From Ramlibacter tataouinensis TTB310 (GTDB lineage: Bacteria; Pseudomonadota; Gammaproteobacteria; Burkholderiales; Burkholderiaceae_C): a DNA stretch of 64,000 bases. The stretch is from assembly GCF_000215705.1 (NCBI RefSeq), contig NC_015677.1:124001-188000 (forward strand). The letters run 5' to 3'. A program made the position numbers and the translations under genes. Of this stretch, positions 1 to 10,496 are shown piece by piece (within the stretch, counting starts at the first letter, position 1; every line of letters begins with the position of its first letter). The notes under the pieces were generated by a model. That model ran no database searches. It was given only the letters and a program-made list of their open reading frames with translations, and was not told the DNA's origin.

Positions 1-520
1 CCAGCACCTCGTAGACCGCCTTGCCCATGCGGGTCATGATCTTCATGTTGACCGCCACATAGGGGCTGTCGGACAGCTCGATGCCGACATGGGCGATCGG
101 CGAGCCCAGCGGGCCCATGGAGAAAGGCACCACGTACATGGTGCGCCCGCGCATGCAGCCGTCGAACAGGGGCTGCAGCGTGGCGCGCATCTGCGCCGGG
201 TCCATCCAGTTGTTGGTGGGGCCGGCGTCTTCCCTGCGGGCCGAGCAGATGTAGGTGCGGTCCTCGACCCGGGCCACGTCGCTGGGATCGGACCAGGCCA
301 GGTAGGAATTGGGGCGCTTGACCGGGTCCAGGCGCTTGAAGGTGCCCGCATCCACCAGCTGCTGGCACAGGCGGTCGTATTCCTCCTGGCTGCCGTCGCA
401 CCAGTAGACGGATTCGGGCTGGCACAGGGCCACCATGTCGGCCACCCACGCGATCAGTTTCGCGTTCTTGACCCAGGCCGGGGTGGCCAGATTGAGCCCC
501 TGCATCACGGGAGAGTTCAT
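1..520 (-). CDS. pckG: Phosphoenolpyruvate carboxykinase (GTP), 5' part only
   Basis: This is the first 173 codons of a GTP-dependent PEP carboxykinase; the rest lies beyond the left edge. The enzyme decarboxylates and phosphorylates oxaloacetate to PEP with GTP in gluconeogenesis, in the cytosol. The visible N-terminal domain reads like Pck[21 protein letters not shown] near residues 25-45, [21 protein letters not shown] near residue 85 onward, and the FSMGPLGSP segment near residue 140. The ATG at 518-520 is preceded on the minus strand by CAGGAG nine bases upstream. The upstream region holds a long inverted repeat, described separately. No competing assignment seems likely; the remainder cannot be judged here. 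Confidence 0.93.
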   Translation of the reverse strand, partial: MNSPVMQGLNLATPAWVKNAKLIAWVADMVALCQPESVYWCDGSQEEYDRLCQQLVDAGTFKRLDPVKRPNSYLAWSDPSDVARVEDRTYICSARREDAGPTNNWMDPAQMRATLQPLFDGCMRGRTMYVVPFSMGPLGSPIAHVGIELSDSPYVAVNMKIMTRMGKAVYEVL

Positions 521-802
521 GTCCTAAAGCTCCTGAAGTTGAAACCTGATTTCCAAAAGGAGGAGCTCTGGCGAAGGACGAGCGGCACCTTTTGAAAATC
601 GGGCTTGGCTCAGTCGGCGGGCGGGGAGTCGCCGGGTAGGCGACGGATGAGCGTGGAGGGTGTTCCACAGCCCCACAGGTCGGCTGGAGAAGCAATTCTA
701 GGGAAGGTGCCTCGCGCCGGGTTCCGGCTGGGCCGCAATTTGATGCAAAACAGGCATGACGTTATGCATCGCAATTTGCCGCGCTGACACAAACCCATCC
801 GC
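521..802. promoter_or_regulatory. pckG upstream region with inverted and direct repeats
   Basis: This gap of about 280 bases has no convincing gene. Closest to pckG are two arms, 548-560 (GATTTCCAAAAGG) and 588-600 (CCTTTTGAAAATC), complementary at 12 of 13 positions. Each arm is itself nearly palindromic around a TTTT-AAAA core, so the pair looks like two operator copies about 40 bases apart. Further out, CGCAATTTG occurs at 734-742 and again at 770-778, and GATGCA (742-747) faces TGCATC (765-770). These AT-rich stretches stand out in a very GC-rich context and probably carry the pckG promoter and a regulator site. The regulator is unknown. Confidence 0.4.
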
Positions 803-842
803 AAAAGAAAAGGCCCGCGCCCGTCGATGCGGGCTGCGGGCC
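803..842 (-). terminator. Rho-independent terminator of the 50-residue peptide gene
   Basis: On the minus strand a GGCCCGC/GCGGGCC stem with inner GCCCGCA pairing (812-842) is followed by a run of Ts interrupted by a C (803-811 reads AAAAGAAAA on the plus strand). It lies 23 bases beyond the stop codon of the small membrane peptide gene, so it fits as its terminator. Confidence 0.7.
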
Positions 843-865
843 GGGGTGCGCCGGAAGGCGGAGCT

Positions 866-1018
866 TCAGGCCATGTAGACGGCGATGAAGGCCAGCAGGA
901 ACATCAGCACGCCGCCGACCACCGGCAGCACGACGGGCATGGCATGGACGATGGCTTCGACGGCGTCCTGGGGTTGGTCGGGATCGTCGTGGGTGTGGCG
1001 CGGTTCGGGGCTGGACAT
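866..1018 (-). CDS. Small single-pass membrane peptide, 50 aa
   Basis: This is an uncharacterised peptide of 50 residues. The N-terminal half is polar and His/Asp-rich (SSPEPRHTHDDPDQPQDAVE). The C-terminal half is a strong membrane segment (MPVVLPVVGGVLMFLLAFIA) ending VYMA, so the protein is probably anchored in the inner membrane with a cytoplasmic tail. An AGAGGAAG ribosome-binding site sits about ten bases before the ATG, and a good terminator follows, so the gene seems real although very short. Peptides of this pattern occur as unnamed genes in related Burkholderiales, as far as I recall. Function is unknown. Confidence 0.65.
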   Translation of the reverse strand: MSSPEPRHTHDDPDQPQDAVEAIVHAMPVVLPVVGGVLMFLLAFIAVYMA

Positions 1019-1082
1019 GGTGGTTGGCTTCCTCTGGGTTCTGATGGCGCACGGGCGCGACCGGCCGATTTTACCGGCCCGC

Positions 1083-2291
1083 TCACTGCCGCTCGGCCTG
1101 GAACCCGGCGCGGCGCAGCGCTTCCAGCACGGCCTGGATGTGGTCGGGGCCGCGGGTCTGCAGCACCAGCTCGATCTCGACGTTCTGCGCCGCCAGCATG
1201 GTGAAGGCGCGCTGGTGGTGCACCTCGTTGATGTTTCCGCCCGCCTCGGCCACCGTGGCGGTGATGCGGGCCAGCGAGCCGGGCACGTCGCGCGCGCCCA
1301 CGCGCACCCGCGCCAGCCGGCCGGCGCGCACCATGCCGCGCTCGATGATGGCGGCCAGCAGCAGCGGGTCGATGTTGCCGCCCCCCAGCACCAGGCCGAC
1401 CTTGCGCCCGCGGAAGCGCCCGGGGTCCTTCAGCAGCGCGGCCAGGCCGGCGGCGCCCGCGCCCTCGACCAGGGTCTTCTCGATCTCCAGCAGCATGACG
1501 ATGGCCTGCTCGATGTCGCCTTCGTCCACCAGCACGATGTCGTCCACGTGCCGCTCGATGATGGCGCGCGGCACCCGGCCGGGCGTGCCCACCGCGATGC
1601 CCTCGGCGATCGTGCTCTGTCCCAGCGGCAGCCCCTGGCCCTTCACCGCGTTGTACATCGTGGGAAAGCGCAGCGTCTGCACGCCCACCATGTCGATGCC
1701 GGGCTTGAGGCCCTTGGCCGCCACCGCCATGCCGGCAATCAGGCCACCGCCGCCGATCGCCACCACCAGGCAGTCCAGGTCGGGCACGGCCTGCAGCATC
1801 TCCAGGCCGGCGGTCCCCTGGCCGGCGACGATGGCCTCGTCGTCGTAGGGATGCACGAACACCAGGCGCTGCTGCTCGGCCAACACCAGCGCGTGGCCGC
1901 GCGCCTCGTCCAGCGTGTCGCCATGCAGCACGACCTCGGCGCCGAAGCTGCGCGTGCGCTCCACCTTCACGCCGGGCGTGAAGCGCGGCATCACGATCAC
2001 CGCCCGCAGCCCCAGCCTTTGCGCATGGTAGGCCACGCCCTGGGCATGGTTGCCCGCACTCATGGCGATCACGCCGCTCGAGCGTTCCGCCTCGGTCAGC
2101 TGCGCCAATTTGTTGCAGGCGCCGCGCTCCTTGAACGAGGCGGTGAACTGCAGGTTCTCGAACTTCAGGAACACCTGCGCGCCCGTCAGCTGCGACAGCG
2201 TGCGCGATTCGACGCAGGGCGTCTCGGCGACCTGGCCCTGCAGGCGGGCCGCGGCGGCGTGGATGTCGGCGAGTTCCAGCATGGCGCGCAT
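1083..2291 (-). CDS. ilvA: Threonine ammonia-lyase (threonine dehydratase)
   Basis: A PLP enzyme that deaminates threonine (and serine) to 2-oxobutyrate, feeding isoleucine synthesis or threonine breakdown. The 402-residue protein has the PLP lysine in SFKERGACNKL (Lys54), the SAGNHAQG loop at 78-85, the glycine-rich phosphate loop GGGGL near 175, GGGNIDP near residue 310, and a single C-terminal ACT domain from about 325 (VPGSLARITATVAEAGGNIN). One ACT domain and about 400 residues match the catabolic-type or short form rather than the two-ACT E. coli IlvA of 514 residues. I start at the ATG at 2289-2291 because GGAGAG lies eight bases upstream; another ATG follows at 2282. It is divergent from the AAA+ gene. 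The gene symbol is provisional (could be tdcB-like). Confidence 0.9.
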   Translation of the reverse strand: MRAMLELADIHAAAARLQGQVAETPCVESRTLSQLTGAQVFLKFENLQFTASFKERGACNKLAQLTEAERSSGVIAMSAGNHAQGVAYHAQRLGLRAVIVMPRFTPGVKVERTRSFGAEVVLHGDTLDEARGHALVLAEQQRLVFVHPYDDEAIVAGQGTAGLEMLQAVPDLDCLVVAIGGGGLIAGMAVAAKGLKPGIDMVGVQTLRFPTMYNAVKGQGLPLGQSTIAEGIAVGTPGRVPRAIIERHVDDIVLVDEGDIEQAIVMLLEIEKTLVEGAGAAGLAALLKDPGRFRGRKVGLVLGGGNIDPLLLAAIIERGMVRAGRLARVRVGARDVPGSLARITATVAEAGGNINEVHHQRAFTMLAAQNVEIELVLQTRGPDHIQAVLEALRRAGFQAERQ

Positions 2292-2400
2292 TGTCCGCGC
2301 TCTCCGGCACGAGCCGTAGCGCAATCCCCACAATGAGCGTATTCCATCTAACATCAACCGGCGTTATCGTGAGGTCACGCTTCAGCTGCTGGAGGCTTCG

Positions 2401-4698
2401 ATGGTCAAGCGTTCGGTCGACGTGCAGATCCTTCCCTCACCGGGCCTGAAAGACGCGCCGGTGCTGGACCTGATGTGCTCGCACTTCGTGCTGACCCTGG
2501 CCGCCAAGCAGGGCAGCAAGTTCAACGTGCGCCGCGACCTCAACGGCCTGCTGTCGCTGGCCGGCCGCCACCTGGTCTGGCCCGCGCCCACGCTCGCGCG
2601 GCTGCGCGAGTTCCTGGGCCGCCGCTGCAAGGACAACGAGTTCTGGCGCGGCCACGAGCGCCTGTCCACGGCCGAGTTCCTGGAGCGGCACGGCGTCTGG
2701 CGCGGCCCCTACGAGGAGGGCACGCTGTTCTTCTACCTCGACGAGTACGCCAAGGACCAGCCCAAGGACCTGCTGTCCGTGCTCACCGTCACCGGCGACT
2801 GGCTCACCTCGGCGCTGAAGAAGCAGTCCACCCTGGTCGAGAAGAACATCGACGCGCTGTCCGGCCTGCTGCAGCTGAACCAGGCCGAGCGGGCGCTGCT
2901 GCTGTACGGCACGCTGGCGCGCTACCAGCGCGACCTGCGCAGCATCCTGGTGGAGTTCAAGGTCAACAACGCGCCCGAGGCCTATGCCGCCATCGCCGAG
3001 GTGGCCGGCGTCAACGCCGCCGAGGTCGGCGAGGCGCTGCGCGCCGGCTCGCGGCTGGAGCGCATCGGCCTGGTGGAGAACCTGATCTCCGAGCACAACA
3101 TCACCGATCTGGCCGACCTGATGAAGGTCAGCGAGAAGCTGCCGCCGGTGCTGATGCGCGAGTACCGCGACCAGAACGAGCTGATGGCCGTGTTCACCCG
3201 GCCCTGCGCCAAGAGCGCGCTGTCGGCCGCCGACTTCGCCTTCGTACAGGAGGACGTGCAGGTGCTGTGCGCGCTGCTGCGCAACGCGGTCGCGCGCAAG
3301 GAGCCCGGCGTCAACGTGCTGCTGTACGGCCCGCCCGGCACCGGCAAGACCGAGCTGGCCAAGGTGGTCGCGCAGGCTGCCGGCCTGGAGCTGTTCGAGG
3401 TGGAGTACGCCGACCGCGACGGCAACTCGCTCAGCGGCCGGGACCGCTACCGCAGCCTGCAGATCGCCCAGGTGTTCCTCAAGGGCAGCGCGCAGGCGGC
3501 GCTGCTGTTCGACGAGGTCGAGGACGTGTTCCCGCCCATCTCCAGCGAGGCGGCGCAGCTGATGGCGCGCGCCGAGCAGGTGGTCGCGCCTACCAGCGGC
3601 AGCGTCAGCGGCAAGGCCTGGGTCAACCAGATCCTGGAGTCCAACGCCGTGCCCACGCTGTGGGTCACCAACCGCATCGAGCAGATCGACCCGGCCTTCC
3701 GCCGGCGCTTCGCCTACCACCTGGAGCTCAAGTCGCCGCCGCCCGGCGCGCGCGAGCAGCTGGTGCGCAAGACGCTGGAGGGCGCGGCAGTCTCGGACGC
3801 CTTCGTCGCCAAGCTCACCGAGCGCAAGGGGCTGACGCCAGCGCAGATCCGCACCGCCGTGCGCTTCGCCGGCCTGGCGCAGACCGACGCGGCCGGCACG
3901 GAGGCGCTGATCGAGCGCCAGCTGCGCAACGCCGACCAGGCCCTGGGCAACCGCAGCGCGGCGGCCGAGCGGCCCAGCGTGACCACCTACGACCTGGGCA
4001 TGCTCAACGTGGAGACGCGCTTTCCGATCCCCCGCATCGTCGACGCGCTCAAGGCGCGCGGCCACGGCACGCTGTGCTTCTATGGCGCGCCCGGCACCGG
4101 CAAGACGGCGCTGGCCGAGCACATCGCCCGCAGCCTGGACAAGCCGCTGCTGGTCAAGCAGGCCAGCGACCTCATGAGCAAGTTCGTCGGCGAGACCGAG
4201 CAGAACATGGCCGCCATGTTCCGCGAGGCCGAGGCCGAGAAGGCCGTGCTGCTGCTGGACGAGGCCGATTCCTTCCTGCAGGACCGGCGCGGCGCCCAGC
4301 GCAGCTACGAGGTGACCGAGGTCAACGAGATGCTGCAGGGCATGGAACGCTACGCCGGCATCTTCGTGTGCACCACCAACCTGCTGGACCGCATCGACCA
4401 GGCGGCGCTGCGGCGCTTCACCTTCAAGATCCGCTTCAAGCCGCTGCTGGGGGCGCAGCGCGAACGGATGTTCGTCACCGAGGCGCTGGCCGGCGACGCG
4501 TCGCGGCTCACGCCGGAGATCGCCGCCCGGCTGGCCCGGCTGGAGCAGCTGTGCCCGGGCGACTTCGCGGCCGTCAAGCGCCAGGTGCACATCCTGGCCA
4601 CCGAGTTCAGCCCCGAGGAATTCCTGGACCAGCTGGAGGCCGAGCACCGCATCAAGCCCGAGGTGCGCGAGGCCCGCAACATCGGCTTCCTGCAGTAG
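2401..4698 (+). CDS. Tandem AAA+ ATPase, 765 aa, uncharacterised
   Basis: Two complete AAA+ modules follow an N-terminal region of about 280 residues without recognised domain. Module 1 has Walker A GPPGTGKT at 310-317 and Walker B DEVE at 371-374. Module 2 has Walker A GAPGTGKT at 562-569 and Walker B DEAD at 620-623. Sensor-like VTNR and CTTN segments and arginine-rich ends (DPAFRRRFAYH, DQAALRRFTFK) follow in both modules. Such tandem modules usually form hexameric remodelling machines acting on proteins; the substrate is unknown. GGAGG lies five bases before the ATG. The gene stands alone between ilvA and a toxin-antitoxin pair. The N-terminal part may read a substrate or regulate assembly, which is inference only. 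Confidence 0.85.
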   Translation: MVKRSVDVQILPSPGLKDAPVLDLMCSHFVLTLAAKQGSKFNVRRDLNGLLSLAGRHLVWPAPTLARLREFLGRRCKDNEFWRGHERLSTAEFLERHGVWRGPYEEGTLFFYLDEYAKDQPKDLLSVLTVTGDWLTSALKKQSTLVEKNIDALSGLLQLNQAERALLLYGTLARYQRDLRSILVEFKVNNAPEAYAAIAEVAGVNAAEVGEALRAGSRLERIGLVENLISEHNITDLADLMKVSEKLPPVLMREYRDQNELMAVFTRPCAKSALSAADFAFVQEDVQVLCALLRNAVARKEPGVNVLLYGPPGTGKTELAKVVAQAAGLELFEVEYADRDGNSLSGRDRYRSLQIAQVFLKGSAQAALLFDEVEDVFPPISSEAAQLMARAEQVVAPTSGSVSGKAWVNQILESNAVPTLWVTNRIEQIDPAFRRRFAYHLELKSPPPGAREQLVRKTLEGAAVSDAFVAKLTERKGLTPAQIRTAVRFAGLAQTDAAGTEALIERQLRNADQALGNRSAAAERPSVTTYDLGMLNVETRFPIPRIVDALKARGHGTLCFYGAPGTGKTALAEHIARSLDKPLLVKQASDLMSKFVGETEQNMAAMFREAEAEKAVLLLDEADSFLQDRRGAQRSYEVTEVNEMLQGMERYAGIFVCTTNLLDRIDQAALRRFTFKIRFKPLLGAQRERMFVTEALAGDASRLTPEIAARLARLEQLCPGDFAAVKRQVHILATEFSPEEFLDQLEAEHRIKPEVREARNIGFLQ

Positions 4699-4735
4699 CT
4701 TTCTGTTCCCGGACCGGCAGGCGAACCTGCAGCCC

Positions 4736-5380
4736 TCATGCCGGCGCGGACAGGCTCAGTGCAGCTTCCAGCACGGGCCGCGCCCATGGCGGCGTGGCCT
4801 GCAGCGACGGCAGGTCATCGGCGGCAGGCCACAGCAGCCGCCCCTGATGCCAGTGCGCCAGCAGCCGCGGCTCGGGCACGGCTTCGCCGGGCGCCACCGT
4901 GGCGCTGTTGTCGTACAGCTGCAGCGCCGCCAGGTGGGGCAGCAGGGCGATCAGGTTCTCCAGCGCGGCGGGGTAGCGCTCGCGGATCTTGGGCTCGGGG
5001 ATGTCGTGCCCGCCCGCAGCGACGCGCGCCTTGACCCGCGCGATGTGCGCCTCGGGCGAGGGCAGGCCGCAGAACCACACCAGCACGTCATGCGTGCGTG
5101 CGGCCTCGCGGATGGCCGCGGGCATGCTGCGCCCGGCCAGGGTGGTTTCAAACGCGTGGCTGTGCCCCTGCCGCACCGCTTCCTGCAGCCGGCGCATGCC
5201 TTCCTGCCACGCCAATCCATTGGCATGGGTCATGTCGCAGGCCGTCAGCTCGGCCAGCTCGCGTGCAAACGTATCGGGGTTGAACCAGGCCAGGCCGGCG
5301 CGCGTGAGCAGGTGGCCGCCGACCGAACTCTTGCCGGCGCCATTGACGCCGGCCAGCACGTACAGGACCGGCCGCGGCAT
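4736..5380 (-). CDS. Zeta-toxin family P-loop kinase
   Basis: A 214-residue protein with Walker A GVNGAGKS at residues 11-18, the FNPDTFARELAE segment near 33, HAFETTLAG near 74 and a VWFCGLPSPEAHIARVKAR region near 101-118, all typical of zeta-like kinases. Classical zeta toxins phosphorylate UDP-N-acetylglucosamine and block wall synthesis; chromosomal members like this one are often annotated only as zeta toxin family, and the substrate is not certain. The gene follows a Phd/YefM-type antitoxin by 11 bases, and GAGGTGA precedes the ATG, so the pair is one operon. In the classical system the partner is epsilon, so the Phd-like partner is worth noting. Confidence 0.85.
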   Translation of the reverse strand: MPRPVLYVLAGVNGAGKSSVGGHLLTRAGLAWFNPDTFARELAELTACDMTHANGLAWQEGMRRLQEAVRQGHSHAFETTLAGRSMPAAIREAARTHDVLVWFCGLPSPEAHIARVKARVAAGGHDIPEPKIRERYPAALENLIALLPHLAALQLYDNSATVAPGEAVPEPRLLAHWHQGRLLWPAADDLPSLQATPPWARPVLEAALSLSAPA

Positions 5381-5391
5381 CGGCCGTCACC

Positions 5392-5736
5392 TCAGTGGCT
5401 GGCGCCCGCCCGCACTTTTCCGTCCAGGCTGGGCGGCTGCGCCATCACGTCGCGAAGCCGCTCGCCGGCATCGGCCTGGGCCAGCGCGGCCAGCCTTCGG
5501 TCGAAGCGCTCGCGCAAGGCGTCCAGGGCGACGTCGTCACGGGCCTGGGCCCGCTCGATGGCCTGCACCAGCGCGTCGTACTCGCCGATGGACAGCACCA
5601 CGGCCTCCGGCTGGCTGTGATTGGTGACCAGCACCTTGCCTTCGCGCCCCACGGTGCGCATCAGGCCGCGCCAGCCCAGGCGTTTGACGTCGGACGCGGG
5701 GGTCTGGGGGAGTTCGGCAAGCGCGGCAGTGGCCAT
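5392..5736 (-). CDS. Phd/YefM-like antitoxin
   Basis: The 114-residue protein has an N-terminal Phd-like fold: an SDVKRLGWRGLMRTV helix, then GKVLVTNHSQPEAVVLSIGEYDALV, the hallmark strand-turn-helix that binds operator DNA and represses the operon. The C-terminal tail (about 62-114, charged and Ala-rich) would wrap the toxin. It lies 11 bases before the zeta-like gene, in the usual antitoxin-first order. The ATG at 5734-5736 gives the shortest sensible protein; no clear Shine-Dalgarno is present. The same frame stays open far upstream across recQ, but that part is antisense shadow. Membership in the Phd superfamily is sequence-pattern inference. Confidence 0.78.
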   Translation of the reverse strand: MATAALAELPQTPASDVKRLGWRGLMRTVGREGKVLVTNHSQPEAVVLSIGEYDALVQAIERAQARDDVALDALRERFDRRLAALAQADAGERLRDVMAQPPSLDGKVRAGASH

Positions 5737-5763
5737 GGATGAGTTCTGGAAAGTAAGCGCTGG

Positions 5764-5776
5764 GGGAAATATACCC
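5764..5776. promoter_or_regulatory. Possible operator/promoter of the Phd-zeta operon
   Basis: GGGAAATATACCC is a partly symmetric AT-centred site, 28 bases upstream of the antitoxin start, in a short AT-rich island between recQ and the pair. Autoregulation by Phd-type antitoxins makes an operator here plausible; no direct proof. Confidence 0.3.
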
Positions 5777-5804
5777 TTTTTGGCCCATTTGGTATCGCAC
5801 GGCG

Positions 5805-7670
<1,866 letters not shown>

Positions 7671-7674
7671 GATG

Positions 7675-7724
7675 GTCGGATTGTCGCCTGCCGCCCATGC
7701 AACGGCTTGTTCCTACAATCCGAC
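7675..7724. promoter_or_regulatory. Symmetric divergent promoter of recQ and metH1
   Basis: The 58-base gap contains a perfect 10-base inverted repeat: GTCGGATTGT at 7675-7684 and ACAATCCGAC at 7715-7724. Each arm provides an ACAAT-type -10 hexamer placed about nine bases before the start codon of the gene it faces (TTG of recQ, ATG of metH1). This would give two leaderless transcripts from mirror-image promoters. The promoter reading is inference from spacing. Confidence 0.4.
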
Positions 7725-7728
7725 GACC

Positions 7729-8775
<1,047 letters not shown>

Positions 8776-8823
8776 GCTGCTGCAGCTGCACCGGCCGGGG
8801 CGGTCGGCGCAGCCTGCGCGTGC

Positions 8824-10200
8824 TCAGCGCTGTCCCTTGCGCCAGGGGCCCTCGATCACCAGCGTCAGGCCGGGGCTCTGGATGTTGACGAACATGAAGC
8901 GGCCGTTGTGCGAGAAGCAGCCGCCGCAGAACTCGCTGCCGTTGACCACGTTCTCGGCGACGCGGAACAGCTCGCCGTCGCTGTTGACGCCGACGATGTT
9001 GTTGCCGTTGCCCCCGTCCTCGTACATGTAGAGGCGCCCGTCCGGCCCCAGCGTGATGTTGTCGGGCGCTTCCAGCACGCCGCGGTCGGTGGATTCCACC
9101 ACCAGCGCCAGCGTGTCGCGGGCCGGGTCGTACGCCCAGACCTGGCCGGCGCCGATGTTGCCGCCGCTGGTGCAGCAGAAGTAGATCTGCCCGTTGCCCC
9201 ACCACGCGCCCTCGCCGCGGACGAATCTCGCGGCGCCCGCGGCCTGGCCCTGCGCGCGGGTGCTGTTCACGAACAGGTTGTCGACCGGATCGGGGTTGGG
9301 GATGTCGACCCACTCCACCGCCATGGGCTGGTTGAGCTTGTCGAGGAACTCGATGCCGGTGTTCGCCGAGGCGAAATCCCGCAGCCTGAGCGCCTGCAGT
9401 CGGCCGCCCGCGAGGAGCACCCCGCGCTGGTAGGGCACGTAGCGGTAGAACAGGCTGTCGGAGGTGTCCTCGGTCAGGTAGACGATGCCGGTGGCCGGGT
9501 CGACCGCCGCGGCCTCGTGGCTGAAGCGGCCCATGCCGGTGATGGGAATGGCCTGGGTCGGGCCGCTGGCGAGGGCCGGCACCTCGAACACGTAGCCATG
9601 GCGCTTCTGGTAGGTGGTCAGGCCGGCGTTCGGCACGGCCGTGGTCTCCTCGCAGCTCAGCCAGCTGCCCCAGGGCGTGGGACCGCCGGCGCAGTTGTTG
9701 TTGGTGCCGCCCAGCGAGGCATAGTGCCGCAGCAGCCCGCCATCCTCGCCCAGGACCAGCGTGCTGGTGCCTCCGTTGGCGTAGGTGTCGTACTTGAAGC
9801 CGGGGTCCACGTCCACGCCACGGGCGTTGCCGAACTTGATCTCGCGATTGTTCAGCTCGTGGTTGCGCACCAGCAGGGTGGTGCCGGAAGGGCCGCGGTA
9901 GCAGGCCATGCCGTCGTGGTCGCCCGGCACCAGCGTACCGTCGCTCATCATCTGGCCGGTGCAGGAGATCGCCCAGTAGCGGAATCCCGGCGGCAGCGAG
10001 ATCAGCGGCCGGTCGCGGAAGTCGAACACGCCGGGGACGGCCAGATCGGCGGTGTTCAGCGGCAGGGTGGGGGTGAGCGGGCCGAAGCCGGGGCCGAAGG
10101 CCGGCGCGGCATGGCCGGCACGCGCGTACAGCGCAGCCAGCGGCGCGATCATCGTGCTCGTGCCAACCAGCTTCATGAAACTGCGGCGGGAGGGGGTCAT
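8824..10200 (-). CDS. Tat-exported PhoX-like (DUF839) protein
   Basis: A 458-residue protein with a twin-arginine signal (SRRSFMK at residues 4-10, hydrophobic stretch, cut after AGHA near residue 31). The body matches the PhoX/DUF839 family: PPGFRYWAISCTG, LLVRNHELN, WGSWLSCEET, MGRFSHEAAAVDPATGIVYLTEDT and LGPDGRLYMYEDGGN. PhoX enzymes are calcium/iron phosphatases of the periplasm, but many DUF839 members have unproven activity, and this one is shorter than typical PhoX (about 600). The start is fixed by AGGAG six bases upstream and the signal peptide. It sits between the two metH halves with no obvious functional link. I saw no convincing PHO box upstream. Confidence 0.82.
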   Translation of the reverse strand: MTPSRRSFMKLVGTSTMIAPLAALYARAGHAAPAFGPGFGPLTPTLPLNTADLAVPGVFDFRDRPLISLPPGFRYWAISCTGQMMSDGTLVPGDHDGMACYRGPSGTTLLVRNHELNNREIKFGNARGVDVDPGFKYDTYANGGTSTLVLGEDGGLLRHYASLGGTNNNCAGGPTPWGSWLSCEETTAVPNAGLTTYQKRHGYVFEVPALASGPTQAIPITGMGRFSHEAAAVDPATGIVYLTEDTSDSLFYRYVPYQRGVLLAGGRLQALRLRDFASANTGIEFLDKLNQPMAVEWVDIPNPDPVDNLFVNSTRAQGQAAGAARFVRGEGAWWGNGQIYFCCTSGGNIGAGQVWAYDPARDTLALVVESTDRGVLEAPDNITLGPDGRLYMYEDGGNGNNIVGVNSDGELFRVAENVVNGSEFCGGCFSHNGRFMFVNIQSPGLTLVIEGPWRKGQR

Positions 10201-10496
10201 GGTGGCTCCTGAAGGTATTGATGGGGGCGCCGGCAAAAGCCGGGAAGCCGGTGTCCGGGGGGCGTCCTGTTCGGGCGGGGCCGGCCGGACCGCCACCATA
10301 GGAAGCTGCTGTGTCAGTGTCGTGACGCCGGACCGTCGCATTTCAGCCACGCGCGCACGAAGTCTGACCACCCCAGGCGCGGCGGCGCGGGCGGGCTGGC
10401 AAAAGGCCTAGCGGGCCGACTTACGGATGAGCTTGAATCTGCGGGACCGCTGCTCCACGGGCGTGTGCCCAGCTACCGGTGCGCGGCCGCTTTGCC
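10201..10496. other. Intergenic region between PhoX-like and ABC genes
   Basis: About 296 bases separate the divergent PhoX-like and ABC exporter genes. Apart from the PhoX ribosome-binding site I see no repeat, hairpin with a T tract, or convincing promoter hexamer; the base composition is as GC-rich as the genes. Confidence 0.4.

Noticed and set aside
605..787. Sixty-codon open frame upstream of the pckG start
   Set aside because: No ribosome-binding site, covers the repeat-bearing regulatory gap, and has no protein-like pattern.
10290..10340. PHO-box-like TGACAC repeats before the PhoX-like gene
   Set aside because: The spacing and bases do not match two CTGTCAT-type repeats; too weak to report.
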